From NCBI GenBank assembly GCA_035499295.1, contig DATJZG010000150.1, positions 1 through 64,000 on the forward strand: a stretch of DNA of 64,000 bases, read 5' to 3'. Positions 34,643 to 43,357 of this stretch are shown one piece after another (the first letter of the stretch is position 1; every line of letters starts with the position of its first letter). The DNA comes from DATJZG01 sp035499295 (GTDB lineage: Bacteria > Myxococcota > Myxococcia > Myxococcales > Anaeromyxobacteraceae). Under the pieces are notes generated by a model. The model searched no databases, was not told the DNA's origin, and saw only the letters and a program-made list of their open reading frames with translations. Both the position numbers and the translations under genes were made by a program.

Positions 34643-35635
34643 GTGCGCTGGCTCGTCACCGGGGCGACGGGGTTCATCGGCCTGAACCTCGCCGAGCGGC
34701 TCGTCCGCCGCGGCAACGAGGTCCGGGCGCTGGTGCGCGACCCCGCCCGCCCCGGCGAGCTCGGGGACCTCGGCGCCGAGCTCTTCCAGGGAGACGTCTC
34801 CCGCCCCGGTAGCCTGCAGAGGGCCGTCGAGGGCGTCGACGCGGTCGTCCACCTCGCCGGCCTGGTGAAGGCGGTCAGCCGCGAGGAGCTCTTCCGGGTG
34901 AACGTGGAGGGCACGCGCGAGCTGGCGCGGGCGGCGGCCGCGGCGGGGCGCCTTCCCTTCGTCCTCGTCTCGTCGCTCGCCGCCGCCGGCCCGTCGCGGC
35001 CCGGCCACCCGCGGGTGGAGGAGGATCCCCCCGCCCCGGTGAGCCAGTACGGGGAGAGCAAGCTCGCGGCCGAGGAGGCGATGCGATCCGTCGCGGGCGA
35101 GCTCGAGGCGACGGTGGTGCGCCCGCCGCTCGTCTACGGCCCCCGCGACAAGGAGATGCTGCCCGCGCTCTTCCGCATGGCGCGCGCCCGGGTAGTGGTG
35201 AAGGCCGGCTTCGGCGAGAAGCGCTACAGCGCCATCCACGTCGACGACCTGTGCGAGCTCATCGAGCTCGCCGCGCTCCGCGGCCGCCGCCTCTCGGCCT
35301 CGGGGAGCGAGGGCGTCTACTTCGCCGACGACGGGGTGGAGTACACCTGGGAGGACCTGGGCCGATCGGCGCTCGAGGCGCTCGGCCGCCGCGGGGTGGT
35401 GCTGCCCTTGCCGGAGGCGGCGAGCTGGCTCGCCGCCGGGATCTCCTCGGCGGCGGCCCGCGTCACCGGCCGGGCGGCCATCCTCTCGCTCGACAAGATG
35501 CTCGAGATCCGCGAGGCAGCCTGGACCTCCTCGAGCGCCCGGGCGCGGCGGGAGCTGGGCTGGGCGCCCCGCCTCGGCCTCGAGGAGGGGATGCGCCGCT
35601 CGGTGGGGTGGTTCCGGGCGCGCGGGCTCGTCTGA
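34643..35635 (+). CDS. NAD-dependent epimerase/dehydratase, probable ceramide reductase CerR
   Basis: A 330-residue extended short-chain dehydrogenase. GTG start at 34643 is two bases after the acyltransferase stop. NAD(P) loop TGATGFIGLNL, catalytic SSLAA and YGESKLAAEE (Tyr-x3-Lys) are present, with VVRPPLVYGP downstream. In Caulobacter the CerR protein reduces the 3-keto group of the ceramide. The family is broad, so this specific role follows from context. Confidence 0.8.
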   Translation: MRWLVTGATGFIGLNLAERLVRRGNEVRALVRDPARPGELGDLGAELFQGDVSRPGSLQRAVEGVDAVVHLAGLVKAVSREELFRVNVEGTRELARAAAAAGRLPFVLVSSLAAAGPSRPGHPRVEEDPPAPVSQYGESKLAAEEAMRSVAGELEATVVRPPLVYGPRDKEMLPALFRMARARVVVKAGFGEKRYSAIHVDDLCELIELAALRGRRLSASGSEGVYFADDGVEYTWEDLGRSALEALGRRGVVLPLPEAASWLAAGISSAAARVTGRAAILSLDKMLEIREAAWTSSSARARRELGWAPRLGLEEGMRRSVGWFRARGLV

Positions 35636-35647
35636 AAGCGGGGAGCG

Positions 35648-36316
35648 TCAGCGCGCCGTCGCGGGCGCCTTCTCCTCCCGCGGCATGGTCCCGAAGACGT
35701 AGTCCCACAGCGGCGTCGACACCCCGAAGCGGGCCTCGGGGGACTTGAAGTGGTGCAGGTAGTGGTGGCGGCGCAGCCTCGCCCCGAGCTCGGTCCGCGG
35801 CTTCACGTGGTGGACCACGTAGTGGGTCATGTCGTACCAGAGGTAGCCGACGACGAGCCCGGCGAAGAAGGGGCGGAAGAGGTGCGGGCCGAGGGCGAGG
35901 TGGAGCGGCACCCCGAGGACGACGGCGAGCACGATGGACAGCACCGGCGGCATCACCAGGCGGTCCGGGTCGTGCGGCCAGTCGTGGTGCACGCCGTGGA
36001 TGAGGAAGTGGACGTCCCGGGCGAGCTCGGACTTCTCGCTGGGGGTGAAGTGGAACACCCAGCGGTGGAGCACGTACTCGAGGAGCGTCCAGGAGGCGAG
36101 CCCGAGGGCGAGCGCGGCGGCGAAGGCGCCCGTGGAGAGCCCCGGGTCGAGAAGCCCGCGCCCCATCCAGTAGAGCGACGCCGGCACCCAGACCACCAGG
36201 ACGTGCCAGGGCTTCACCCGGGACAGGTTCTTCTCGATCCAGTCGACGCGGAACATCCGCGGGCTCCCGTTCTGCGGGGCATGGGGCCCAGGCGTACGCG
36301 GCTCGAGCCAGAACAT
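35648..36316 (-). CDS. FA2H/Scs7-type fatty acid (ceramide) hydroxylase
   Basis: A 222-residue membrane di-iron hydroxylase. Histidine boxes are HRWVFHF, HFLIHGVHHDWPHD, HYVVHH and HHYLHHF, ending with FGVSTPLWDYVFGT. The spacing and the HGVHHD box match Scs7/FA2H, which puts a 2-hydroxyl on the ceramide acyl chain. About four hydrophobic segments are seen. It is convergent with the ceramide operon, stops 12 bases apart. Start at 36316; an ATG a few codons in is possible. The neighbourhood suggests hydroxy-ceramide production. Confidence 0.88.
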   Translation of the reverse strand: MFWLEPRTPGPHAPQNGSPRMFRVDWIEKNLSRVKPWHVLVVWVPASLYWMGRGLLDPGLSTGAFAAALALGLASWTLLEYVLHRWVFHFTPSEKSELARDVHFLIHGVHHDWPHDPDRLVMPPVLSIVLAVVLGVPLHLALGPHLFRPFFAGLVVGYLWYDMTHYVVHHVKPRTELGARLRRHHYLHHFKSPEARFGVSTPLWDYVFGTMPREEKAPATAR

Positions 36317-36470
36317 GCGACCTCTCCTCTCCGTTGTGCTGCGGGACGTGAGTATTAGCAGGCCCGGCGCCGCTTCGCATCCACCGGATGGGGACGGAAG
36401 CGGGAGCGGGAACGGCCTTCCCGTCAAGCCCTTGCGGGCTCGCCCCGGGCGTGGGAAGAGGCACGCCCCG

Positions 36471-38516
36471 ATGCTCGACCTCTCGACCCTCAACCCGCCC
36501 CAGCGAGAGGCGGTGACGGCTCCCGAGGGGCCGCTCCTCGTCCTAGCGGGAGCCGGCTCCGGGAAGACCCGGGTCATCGCCCACCGCGTCGCCTGGCTCC
36601 TGGAGGAGGGGGCGGCGCCGGAGTCGATCCTCGCCGTCACCTTCACCAACAAGGCGGCGGCCGAGATGAAGGAGCGCATCCGGGCGCTCGCCGGGGCGGC
36701 GGGAGCGCGGGTTCGCATCTCGACCTTCCACGGCTTCGGGCTGTGGCTCCTCGAGCAGGAGCACGTCGCGGCCGGGCTGCCGCGCCGCTTCACCGTCTGC
36801 GACGCCGGCGACCAGGCGACTCTCCTCAAGAACTGCATGCGGGAGGTGAAGGTGGAGGACCGGGGCTTCGACCTGCGCCGGCTCCTCGCCATCGTCTCGC
36901 GCGCCAAGGCCGCGCTCCTGGAGGAGATCCCGGTGCGCCCGGAGGGGCAGGGGGACGACTACGACCTCGCCGCCGCCCACCTGTTCCCGCGCTACCGCGA
37001 CGCCCTGCGAGCGCGGCGGGCGGTGGACTTCGACGACCTCATCGCCCGGCCGCTCGCGCTCCTCGCCCGGGAGGTCACCATTCGCGAGAAGTACCGCGGC
37101 CGCTTCCGCCACGTGCTCGTCGACGAGTACCAGGACACGAACGACGCCCAGCGGAGGATCCTGGAGCTCCTCTGCGGCGCCGAGGGAGGTCGCAAGGCGA
37201 GGGCGCCCTGGAGGGGCCGGAGCCTGTGCGCGGTGGGCGACGACGACCAGGCCATCTACGGCTGGCGCGGGGCGGAGGTGAAGAACATCCTCCGCTTCGA
37301 GCGGCACTTCCCCGGGGCGCGCCTGGTGCGCCTGGAGCAGAACTACCGCTCCACCGGCTCGATCCTGGAGTGCGCGAACGGCGTCATCGCCCGCTCGGCC
37401 GTGCGCCACGGGAAGCGGCTGTGGACGAGGGCCGCGAGCGGCGACCCGGTCCGGGTGGTGGCCCTCGCCGACGAGGAGGAGGAGGCCCGCTTCGTGGCCT
37501 CCGAGATCTGCCGGGCGCGCGCGGAGGGGAGGAGCCTCTCGGACTTCGCCGTCCTCTACCGGCTGAACGCCCAGAGCCGGCCCGTCGAGGAGGCCCTGCG
37601 CGAGGCCGGGATCCCGCATGCGGTCCGGGGAGGGCCGGCGTTCTTCGACCGCTCCGAGGTCCGGGACGTGCTCGCCTGGCTCAAGGTGTGCGCCGCTCCG
37701 CACGACGACGTCTCGCTCGCCCGGGTGGTGAACGTCCCCCCGCGCGGGATCGGAGACGTCTCGCTCGGGCGCCTGGCGGAGTGGGCCTCCGCGGAGGCGG
37801 TCCCCATCTGGAAGGCCCTCTCTCTCGCGTCCTCGGTCCCCGGTCTCCCGCGCGGGGCCGCCGAGAAGGCGGGGGACCTCGTCGCGCAGGTCGAGCGCTT
37901 CCGGGCCCGCTTCGGCGCCCTCCCGCTCGCCCAGGCGGCCCGGGCCATGGTGGAGGACCTCGGCCTCGCCGCCTGGCTGCGGTCGGGGGTGCAGTCGCGG
38001 GAGGCGGGGGAGCGCAGGGTGGCGGGCGTCGAGGGGGTGATCCGCTCGCTCGAGTCCTACGGGGAGAGGGAGCGCCACCCCTCGCTGGAAGGGTTCCTGA
38101 AGCGGCTCGCGCTCGACTCGCGCGACGAGGAGCCCGAGGACGCGGAGGGGGTGACGCTGCTCACCCTGCACGGCGCCAAGGGGCTCGAGTTCAAGGTGGT
38201 GTTCCTCGTCGGCTGCGAGGAGGACCTCCTCCCGGTGGCCGGCATCCAGGGGGACGCGCGCGACCTGGAGGAGGAGCGCCGCCTCGCCTACGTCGGCATC
38301 ACGCGGGCGCGCGAGCGCCTGTGGATGACGTGGGCAAAGGTGCGCTTGAAGCGCGGGAGGATCGACCCGCGCACCCCGAGCCGCTTTCTCTCCGACCTCC
38401 CGGCCGCGGCCCACCTCGAGCATGACCCCGCGGGGGGGGACGCCGCGGAGGACGCCGCGAGCCGCTCGGCGGAGGTGATGGCCGCGCTCCGCGCTCGCAT
38501 GAACGTGGGACGCTAG
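36471..38516 (+). CDS. UvrD/Rep/PcrA-type DNA helicase
   Basis: A 681-residue superfamily-1 helicase. Motifs in order: QREAV, Walker A AGAGSGKTRV, TFTNKAAAEMKER, VDEYQDTND, VGDDDQAIYGWRGA, EQNYRST, LTLHGAKGLEFKVV, and VGITRARERL. These give a 3'-5' helicase for repair or replication restart. Start at 36471 (MLDLSTLNPPQREAV) fits the family; the frame is open further upstream. The short tail lacks the long C-terminal extension of PcrA, so Rep-like assignment is about as likely as UvrD. Confidence 0.93.
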   Translation: MLDLSTLNPPQREAVTAPEGPLLVLAGAGSGKTRVIAHRVAWLLEEGAAPESILAVTFTNKAAAEMKERIRALAGAAGARVRISTFHGFGLWLLEQEHVAAGLPRRFTVCDAGDQATLLKNCMREVKVEDRGFDLRRLLAIVSRAKAALLEEIPVRPEGQGDDYDLAAAHLFPRYRDALRARRAVDFDDLIARPLALLAREVTIREKYRGRFRHVLVDEYQDTNDAQRRILELLCGAEGGRKARAPWRGRSLCAVGDDDQAIYGWRGAEVKNILRFERHFPGARLVRLEQNYRSTGSILECANGVIARSAVRHGKRLWTRAASGDPVRVVALADEEEEARFVASEICRARAEGRSLSDFAVLYRLNAQSRPVEEALREAGIPHAVRGGPAFFDRSEVRDVLAWLKVCAAPHDDVSLARVVNVPPRGIGDVSLGRLAEWASAEAVPIWKALSLASSVPGLPRGAAEKAGDLVAQVERFRARFGALPLAQAARAMVEDLGLAAWLRSGVQSREAGERRVAGVEGVIRSLESYGERERHPSLEGFLKRLALDSRDEEPEDAEGVTLLTLHGAKGLEFKVVFLVGCEEDLLPVAGIQGDARDLEEERRLAYVGITRARERLWMTWAKVRLKRGRIDPRTPSRFLSDLPAAAHLEHDPAGGDAAEDAASRSAEVMAALRARMNVGR

Positions 38517-38672
38517 GCGAGAGGGGCCCCACGAGGGGGCTTCCGCAGTTCACGTTGGGGCATATGGTCGGTGGCCGCGCGGGGCCTTTGCCTTGACAAC
38601 ACCGCCACCTCGCACAAAAGGAACTCAACCGGGCGCGCGGGAAGCGACCGAGACACGGAGGGAGATCTCCAA

Positions 38673-39413
38673 ATGAAGCGATCGATCGGGACGTGGTTGG
38701 CCGTCGCCGTAGCCGCGCTGCCGCTCGCGGCGCAAGCTCAGTCGAAGGGCACGGGCGACTTCAGCGTCGTCGGTGCGGAGGTCAACACCGGGAAGCCGGT
38801 CGAGACCTTCAAGGTCGGGTTCCCCGGCGCGGACTTCGGCTACGACATCAGCCTCTCGAAGACCATCGACATCACGCCGACGTTCAGCCTGCTGTGGTCG
38901 TACGGGGGCATGACGGTCTACACCCCGTTCGGCCTGGGGCTCTCGGCGCCCATCCGCTTCGAGCTCGGGAAGGTGGGGGACGGAAACCTGCTCTTCCACG
39001 TCGACCCCGGGATCGCCATCTACTTCGGCCCCAGCATCTGCTCGGGCCTGAGCGGACTCGCGCTCGCGCTCTGCCAGGAGGCGGGGAGCAACATCCAGGT
39101 GGGGGTCTTGAACGGCACGCAGTTCGCCATCGCCTTCCCGGTCGGCGTCGTCCTCGGTTTCCCCATCAAGGACGTGCCCGGGCTGGAGATCGGCGGCGGG
39201 CTCGACGTCCAACTCGCCGCGGTGGTGACGAGCCCCTTCAACTTCTACATCGGCCCGTGGGCGGGCCCGTACGTCGAGTACCACTTCGCGAAGCCAGCCG
39301 GGCTCGCCATCGGTCTCGACACCCGGTTCGGCGCCGGCATCAACACCGCGAGCGGCTACGGCACCTGGTTCGCCTTCCGGGTCCAGGGGTTCGTGGGCTA
39401 CCGGCTCTTCTGA
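38673..39413 (+). CDS. Outer-membrane barrel-like protein (paralogue 1)
   Basis: A 246-residue exported protein. Signal peptide TWLAVAVAALPLAAQAQ and SD GGAGG precede it. The mature part alternates hydrophobic and polar residues, with aromatic belts (YVEYHF, FVGYRLF) and a terminal Phe, as in outer-membrane barrels. Shared elements with the gene at 39717-40397 are FSVVGAEVNTGKPV against WSVVGAEVDSAKPV, LFHVDPG, and GPYVEYH. A CSGLSG-to-C loop is unique to this copy. Function unknown. Confidence 0.75.
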   Translation: MKRSIGTWLAVAVAALPLAAQAQSKGTGDFSVVGAEVNTGKPVETFKVGFPGADFGYDISLSKTIDITPTFSLLWSYGGMTVYTPFGLGLSAPIRFELGKVGDGNLLFHVDPGIAIYFGPSICSGLSGLALALCQEAGSNIQVGVLNGTQFAIAFPVGVVLGFPIKDVPGLEIGGGLDVQLAAVVTSPFNFYIGPWAGPYVEYHFAKPAGLAIGLDTRFGAGINTASGYGTWFAFRVQGFVGYRLF

Positions 39414-39716
39414 AGCTCGTGAGGGAGCGAGCTCGCCCGGAGGGGCCGCGACGCGTTGGATGGCCGCGCCGCGTCCCCCGGGCGAGCTCCGCCTTGCCTT
39501 TCGGAGACGCCCGCGGCAGGTCGCAGGCCGAGCTCGGCCGCGCTCCGCACACGGGCCGGCCGAAAGGCGGGTGAGGAACTGTAGGCCTCCCCGGGCGAGC
39601 GTCATCCCTGAGGATTCGGCTGCCGTACCCCCTCCCTACCGGGAGCTTGCACCGGAGGGAGCCGTGGCGGATGTTACGCGCCGGATTTCTCGGGATCGAC
39701 CTGCCCCGGAGGGGAG
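39414..39716. other. Gap between two paralogous genes
   Basis: 303 bases with no gene. It ends with an SD GGAGGGGAG before the second paralogue. I see no promoter I would defend. Confidence 0.45.
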
Positions 39717-40397
39717 ATGGCTCGCATCACCCGCATCGGCGTACTGGCGGCGGCCGCGCTCGCCGCGTCCCCGCTCACACGGGCCCGGGCCGACGAGGGG
39801 CCCCTCATCGGCAAGGGGCTCGGCTCCTGGAGCGTGGTCGGCGCCGAGGTGGACTCGGCCAAGCCGGTCATCGACGTCCAGGCCGGATGGCCGAGCACCA
39901 CCTTCGGGTACACCTTCGCGCTCTCGCGCACCTCGGACATCGGGATCCGCCTCGGGCTCCTCTACGGGTACGAGGGCACCACCGCGACCCAGTTCGGCCT
40001 CTCCCTCTACTTCCCGCTCCGCTTCGAGCTGCCGGGGAACCGCGACGTGCACTGGCTCTTCCACGTCGATCCCGGCCTCAAGATCTACACCGAGGAAACC
40101 GCCGCCTTCGGGTTCCAGTTCCCGATCGGGATCGTGGTGGGATTCCCCGTCCGGCACGGGCTCGAGGTCGGCCTGGGCATCGACTTCAACATGACCCTGC
40201 TCGTCACCGGAGTGGCCTCGCCGCGCTTCATCTTCGGGCCGATGGTCGGGCCCTACGTCGAGTACCACCTGCAGCCCAACCTGTCGCTCGGCCTCAACAC
40301 CCGCTTCGGCGCCGCGATCCAGGCCGAGAACCAGCCCGTCGGCACGTTCACCGACTTCGCCTTCGTGACGCAGCTCTTCCTCGGCTACCGGCTGTGA
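39717..40397 (+). CDS. Outer-membrane barrel-like protein (paralogue 2)
   Basis: A 226-residue relative of the preceding gene. Signal peptide IGVLAAAALAASPLTRARA, then the family block (VVGAEVDSAKPV, LFHVDPGLKIY, GPMVGPYVEYH, LNTRFGA) and a C-terminal FLGYRL. The two differ in the middle, where copy 1 has an extra Cys-containing loop. Tandem duplication and divergence is the simplest explanation. SD GGAGGGGAG lies just upstream. Confidence 0.75.
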   Translation: MARITRIGVLAAAALAASPLTRARADEGPLIGKGLGSWSVVGAEVDSAKPVIDVQAGWPSTTFGYTFALSRTSDIGIRLGLLYGYEGTTATQFGLSLYFPLRFELPGNRDVHWLFHVDPGLKIYTEETAAFGFQFPIGIVVGFPVRHGLEVGLGIDFNMTLLVTGVASPRFIFGPMVGPYVEYHLQPNLSLGLNTRFGAAIQAENQPVGTFTDFAFVTQLFLGYRL

Positions 40398-40476
40398 GCT
40401 GCGGGCGCGGGCCCGGTGGGGCGGAAATCTACGACTGCTCATGCAGCGGACATCTCTCGTGCCGGCGGCGTAGTCC

Positions 40477-40505
40477 TTGACAAAAGTGGGGCCATCCGCT
40501 AGGTA
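40477..40505 (+). promoter_or_regulatory. Sigma-70 promoter of rplM-rpsI
   Basis: TTGACA and TAGGTA with a 17-base spacer, about 37 bases before the rplM ATG. A classical promoter for a ribosomal-protein operon. Confidence 0.75.
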
Positions 40506-40541
40506 CGCCGCTTCCGAATCACTCGAAACACCAGGTTTTTC

Positions 40542-40988
40542 ATGAACAACGGCACTCACAGCACCACCCAGAGCGAGGCGCTCCGGGGGCGGAAGTGGTG
40601 GATCGTCGACGCCGACGGGCTGACCGTCGGCCGGGCCGCATCCCGCATCGCCACCCTCCTGAAGGGCAAGCACAAGCCCTCCTACACGCCGTCGCTCGAC
40701 ACCGGGGACTTCGTGGTGGTGGTGAACGCGGGCAAGGTCCGGTTCACCGGCAAGAAGGAGAAGGAGAAGCTCTACTTCTCCCACACCATGCACCCCGGCG
40801 GCGCGAAGCTCACGCCCGCGGAAAAGGTCCGCGCCCGCCACCCGGAGGACATCCTGGCGGAGGCGGTGAAGCGCATGCTTCCCCGCAACTCGCTCGGCCG
40901 CGCCATGCTGAAGAAGCTCAAGGTCTACCCGGCCGACCAGCACCCGCACGCGGCGCAGAAGCCCGAGCCGCTGAAGCTCTTCGCCTAG
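40542..40988 (+). CDS. rplM: Ribosomal protein uL13
   Basis: A 148-residue large-subunit protein. WWIVDADGLTVGRAASRIATLL, KHKPSYTPSLDTGDFVVVVNA, and the MLPRNSLGRAMLKKLKVY motif are the family signature. It shares a transcript with rpsI, 11 bases downstream, as in most bacteria. Confidence 0.98.
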   Translation: MNNGTHSTTQSEALRGRKWWIVDADGLTVGRAASRIATLLKGKHKPSYTPSLDTGDFVVVVNAGKVRFTGKKEKEKLYFSHTMHPGGAKLTPAEKVRARHPEDILAEAVKRMLPRNSLGRAMLKKLKVYPADQHPHAAQKPEPLKLFA

Positions 40989-40999
40989 AGGGAAACGAG

Positions 41000-41392
41000 A
41001 TGGCATCTCTGCTTCGCATCAACACCGGTCGGCGCAAGGAGTCGGTGGCGCGCGTGCGCATCACCCCGGGCAGCGGCACCATCACGGTGAACGGCCGGCC
41101 CCTCGACGAGTACTTCGGGCGCGAGACCTCCAAGATGATCCTGGTCGAGCCGCTCAAGCTCATCGACCAGGTGGGCAAGCTCGACATCCTGGTGAACACG
41201 CACGGCGGCGGGCACTCCGGCCAGGCCGGTGCCATCCGCCACGGCATCTCTCGCGCGCTCGTCGCCTTCAACCCCGAGTGGCGCCCAGTCCTGAAGAAGG
41301 CGGGCTTCCTCACGCGCGACGCCCGCGCGGTCGAGCGCAAGAAGTACGGCCGCCCCGGAGCCCGCAAGCGCTTCCAGTTCTCCAAGCGCTAG
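41000..41392 (+). CDS. rpsI: Ribosomal protein uS9
   Basis: A 130-residue small-subunit protein. NTGRRKESVARVRI, GHSGQAGAIRHGISRAL and the basic tail GRPGARKRFQFSKR are diagnostic. The C-terminal Arg reaches into the P-site tRNA in known ribosomes. Second gene of the rplM-rpsI unit. Confidence 0.98.
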   Translation: MASLLRINTGRRKESVARVRITPGSGTITVNGRPLDEYFGRETSKMILVEPLKLIDQVGKLDILVNTHGGGHSGQAGAIRHGISRALVAFNPEWRPVLKKAGFLTRDARAVERKKYGRPGARKRFQFSKR

Positions 41393-41419
41393 CGAGAGCC
41401 CGTCACTCCCGTCGCGCTC

Positions 41420-41448
41420 GCGGCCGGCTCCCTCGGGACGCCGGCCGC
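41420..41448 (+). terminator. Hairpin after rpsI
   Basis: A perfect 9-base stem (GCGGCCGGC with its complement) and an 11-base loop, 28 bases after the rpsI stop. No T-tract follows, so factor-independent termination is uncertain. Confidence 0.4.
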
Positions 41449-41556
41449 GCCGCTTCCGGGGCTTTCCGCTGTGGGTTCTCCTCCGACAGCGCCCCCGCGC
41501 CGGCGCCGGGACGCGGCGTGGCGAGGGGCCCCCCCAAGTGGTACGCTTCGCTGGGC

Positions 41557-42822
41557 ATGGAGCTGAACGAGATCCTGCAGATCGCGCTCCGATCGGGCGC
41601 GAGCGACATTCACCTGAAGGCTGGGCTGCCGCCGATGTTCCGCATCGACGGCTCGCTCGTGCCGCTGAAGGACGCTCGCCGCCTTCCGCCCGAGGAGATC
41701 GCTCGGATGGCCCTCGGCATCATGAGCGACTACCAGAAGGAGAAGTACAAGCAGACGAACGAGGTGGACCTCGCCTACGGCGTCCCCGGCCTGGGCCGCT
41801 TCCGCGTGAACGTCTTCCAGCAGCGCGGCACCCTCGGGGTGGTGCTCCGCGTCATCCCCTTCAAGATCCAGACGATCGAGCAGCTGATGCTCCCGAAGGT
41901 GCTGGAGAAGATCGCCTCCGAGCAGCGCGGACTCATCCTCGTCACCGGCACCACCGGATCCGGCAAGTCGACCACGCTCGCGGCGATGATCGACTACGTC
42001 AACGCCAACGAGACCTGCCACATCATGACGATCGAGGACCCGATCGAGTTCCTGGTCCGCGACAAGCGCTCGATCGTGAACCAGCGCGAGGTGGGCGTCG
42101 ACACCATGAGCTTCGGGCAGGCGCTGAAGAGCGCGCTCCGCCAGGACCCCGACGTCATCCTGGTGGGCGAGATGCGCGACCTCGAGACCATCGAGACCGC
42201 GCTCACCGCCGCCGAGACCGGCCACCTGGTGATGTCCACGCTCCACACCCTCGACGCCACCGAGACCGTGAACCGGATCATCTCCGCCTTCCCGCCCTAC
42301 CAGCAGAAGCAGGTGCGGCTCCAGCTCGGCTCGGTGCTGAAGGCGGTCATCAGCCAGCGCCTCGTGCCGCGGGCGGACGGGCGCGGCCGCGTCCCGGCCA
42401 TCGAGGTGCTTCTCGCCACCGGCCGGGTCCGGGAGCTCATCGAGGACAAGGACCGCACCAAGGAGATCCCCGACGCCATCGCGCAGGGCAACGTCTCCTA
42501 CGGGATGCAGACCTTCGACCAGAGCCTGATGTGGCTCCTCAAGTCGGGCGTCATCAGCTACGAGGAGGCCCTGCGCCAGGCCACCAACCCCGACGACTTC
42601 GCCCTGCGCGTCTCGGGCATCTCCGGCACGAGCGACTCGAAGTGGGACGCCTTCGAGAAGTCTCCGGAGGGGGCAGGAGCGGCGGGGGCGCCCGCCGCGG
42701 GCCGCCCCGCGCAGGCGGCGGCCCTCGGCCGGGTCACCCCGGTGAGGGGCGCGCCGCGCCCGGCGGAGCCGGCTGCCAAGGGGCCGCACGCCGAGGACGA
42801 CTTTCAGATCGAGCGCTTCTAG
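41557..42822 (+). CDS. pilT: Type IV pilus retraction ATPase PilT
   Basis: A 421-residue hexameric ATPase that depolymerises pili. Walker A GTTGSGKST, Asp box TIEDPIEFLV, Walker B VILVGEMRDLETIETAL and His box HLVMSTLHT are present, with SGASDIHLKAG at the N-terminus. The C-terminal AIRNLIRE-like motif is changed to RVRELIEDKDRTKEI. A Pro/Ala-rich tail of about 60 residues (from about 360) exceeds usual PilT length and may bind partners. No pilB or pilC is nearby. Confidence 0.92.
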   Translation: MELNEILQIALRSGASDIHLKAGLPPMFRIDGSLVPLKDARRLPPEEIARMALGIMSDYQKEKYKQTNEVDLAYGVPGLGRFRVNVFQQRGTLGVVLRVIPFKIQTIEQLMLPKVLEKIASEQRGLILVTGTTGSGKSTTLAAMIDYVNANETCHIMTIEDPIEFLVRDKRSIVNQREVGVDTMSFGQALKSALRQDPDVILVGEMRDLETIETALTAAETGHLVMSTLHTLDATETVNRIISAFPPYQQKQVRLQLGSVLKAVISQRLVPRADGRGRVPAIEVLLATGRVRELIEDKDRTKEIPDAIAQGNVSYGMQTFDQSLMWLLKSGVISYEEALRQATNPDDFALRVSGISGTSDSKWDAFEKSPEGAGAAGAPAAGRPAQAAALGRVTPVRGAPRPAEPAAKGPHAEDDFQIERF

Positions 42823-42861
42823 CGATCGCCCGGGCTGCCCGCCCGGTTACACTGCTCTACC

Positions 42862-43356
42862 TTGGACGAGTCTCCCCTCGCGCGGGCGCGGGCGAAGGCC
42901 CTGCGCCTCCTCGCCGCCCGGCCGCGGACGGCGGCCGAGATCCGCGCCCGCCTGGAGCGCGCCGGCCACCAGGCGGAGGCGGGGGAGGTCCTCTCGTGGC
43001 TCGAGGGGCTCGGCTACCTCGACGACGAGGCCTACGCCAGGGCGCGGGCGGAGAGCCTGCTCGCCCCGGGACGGCTCGGGCCCCGCATGGCCGAGAGGCG
43101 CCTCGCCAGCGCCGGCATCCCGCCCGAGATGGCGCGGCGGGCGATCGCCGGAGCGCTCGGGGCGGGGGAGGGGGCCCGGGGCGTCGAGGCGGCGCGCTGC
43201 CGGGCCCTGGCGGCCCGGCGGGCGCCCGGGCCCCTCGGCGAGCTCGACGAGAAGGAGCGGGCGCGCCTCGCCCGCTTCCTCCTCGGGCGCGGCTTCTCGG
43301 GCGCGGCGGTCTCGGCGACACTCGGGGTGCACGTGGACGACGACTTCGGTCGCTGA
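42862..43356 (+). CDS. recX: Regulatory protein RecX
   Basis: A 164-residue helical RecA modulator. TTG start at 42862. Three-helix repeats show LAARPRTAAEIRARLERAG, WLEGLGYLDDEAYARARAES, and GPRMAERRLASAGIPPEM. recA itself is outside the window. It runs into bamD with one base between stop and ATG. Confidence 0.88.
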   Translation: MDESPLARARAKALRLLAARPRTAAEIRARLERAGHQAEAGEVLSWLEGLGYLDDEAYARARAESLLAPGRLGPRMAERRLASAGIPPEMARRAIAGALGAGEGARGVEAARCRALAARRAPGPLGELDEKERARLARFLLGRGFSGAAVSATLGVHVDDDFGR

Positions 43357-43357
43357 T

